Shown: piece after piece, positions 4,785 through 5,071 of the stretch
Position numbering within the stretch: position 1 is the stretch's first letter
Layout: every line of letters starts with the position of its first letter
From: Candidatus Brocadiaceae bacterium
GTDB taxonomy: Bacteria; Planctomycetota; Brocadiia; SM23-32
NCBI GenBank assembly: GCA_003551785.1
Contig: PUNP01000369.1
Location: 1-5,071, forward strand
Length of the DNA: 5,071 bases
Direction: 5' to 3'
The notes under the pieces: model-generated
What the model was told of the DNA's origin: nothing
What the model saw: the letters and a program-made list of their open reading frames with translations, nothing else
The model's database searches: none
Translations under genes and position numbers: made by a program

Positions 4785-5071
4785 TTTTATCCCCAAATCT
4801 TCAGCGGGCGACCCTTTTTTCAAGCGAAAATCCTGGTTCCACGGATCCACAAAAAGGGGATCTTCTGCAACACTGTTTTTTTCCACTCCCCGGGCACGTT
4901 CGGTTCTCAGATGCTGCTCTGCTTTTTCAGAACCGGCACTGCACCAGTAAATGTTATTGTCAACATGACAGTCGCGCACAAGCGGCAGTGGGCCTTCTCC
5001 ATGAATACGCCGCCCCTGAAAATAAAATTCCTGGTCGGGGTGGGTCGTATAAACGATATTGTTTTTTATTA
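4758..5071 (-). CDS. Right-handed parallel beta-helix repeat protein, C-terminal fragment, cut by window edge
   Basis: The last 103 codons of a gene that enters from the right edge; the frame is open to 5071. Short coils of the form IKNNIVYTTH and DNNIYWCSAG are typical rungs of right-handed parallel beta-helix proteins. The segment DPLFVDPWNQDFRLKKGSPAEDLG is a very common C-terminal signature of such proteins in polysaccharide-degrading bacteria, where they act as lyases, hydrolases or binding proteins, usually exported. The N-terminus and any signal peptide are outside the window, so enzyme class and substrate are unknown. An internal GTG at 4979 is not a credible start because the homologous pattern continues upstream of it. 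The last eight residues and the stop codon come from repeat copy E, so the natural C-terminus has probably been replaced or trimmed. Confidence 0.8.
   Translation of the reverse strand, partial: IKNNIVYTTHPDQEFYFQGRRIHGEGPLPLVRDCHVDNNIYWCSAGSEKAEQHLRTERARGVEKNSVAEDPLFVDPWNQDFRLKKGSPAEDLGIKPLISSTKE

Noticed and set aside
4758..4979. A complete small gene starting at GTG 4979 on the minus strand
   Set aside because: The same frame continues upstream to the window edge with typical beta-helix sequence, so this is the end of a longer gene.

Overview
The window looks like a chromosomal segment of a free-living, carbohydrate-degrading bacterium. The mix of a FucI-like sugar isomerase coupled to an SGNH esterase, a parallel beta-helix protein and a HEPN/MNT pair recalls the PVC group (Lentisphaerota or Kiritimatiellota type). 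That placement rests on gene style only and is tentative. No rRNA, tRNA, CRISPR array, transposase or integrase is visible.

Layout from left to right. Positions 1-894 (minus) hold the first 298 codons of purK, which runs off the left edge. Positions 895-1530 contain no convincing protein gene. Instead they hold a probable unannotated small RNA on the minus strand (about 979-1176, with a sigma70-like promoter, several consistent stems and a strong terminator) and a cluster of inverted repeats. Positions 1531-3560 (plus) hold a two-gene operon: a fucose-isomerase-like protein and an SGNH/GDSL hydrolase, whose likely start overlaps the isomerase stop as ATGA. Positions 3762-4465 (plus) hold a HEPN-MNT toxin-antitoxin-type pair with overlapping genes and its own promoter and ribosome binding site. 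Positions 4466-4757 hold no gene, only repeats. The minus-strand gene from 4758 past the right edge is the C-terminal end of a right-handed parallel beta-helix protein.

The most distinctive feature is a dispersed repeat whose core reads TTTCATCAACCAAAGAATAG. Five copies (A-E) occupy every intergenic gap: A 929 (+), B 1447 (-), C 3626 (+), D 4558 (+), E 4753 (-). Copies C and D are extended (about 62-65 bp) and bracket the HEPN-MNT pair as direct repeats. A/B and D/E face each other like terminal inverted repeats. A second module (1367-1412 and 4692-4737) sits just inside B and E, so the family looks like short non-autonomous mobile elements (MITE-like). Copy E supplies the last codons and the stop of the beta-helix gene.

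Functionally, the isomerase, esterase and beta-helix protein fit polysaccharide or sugar breakdown. purK is housekeeping purine synthesis, and HEPN-MNT is a defence or stress module that may have arrived together with the repeats.
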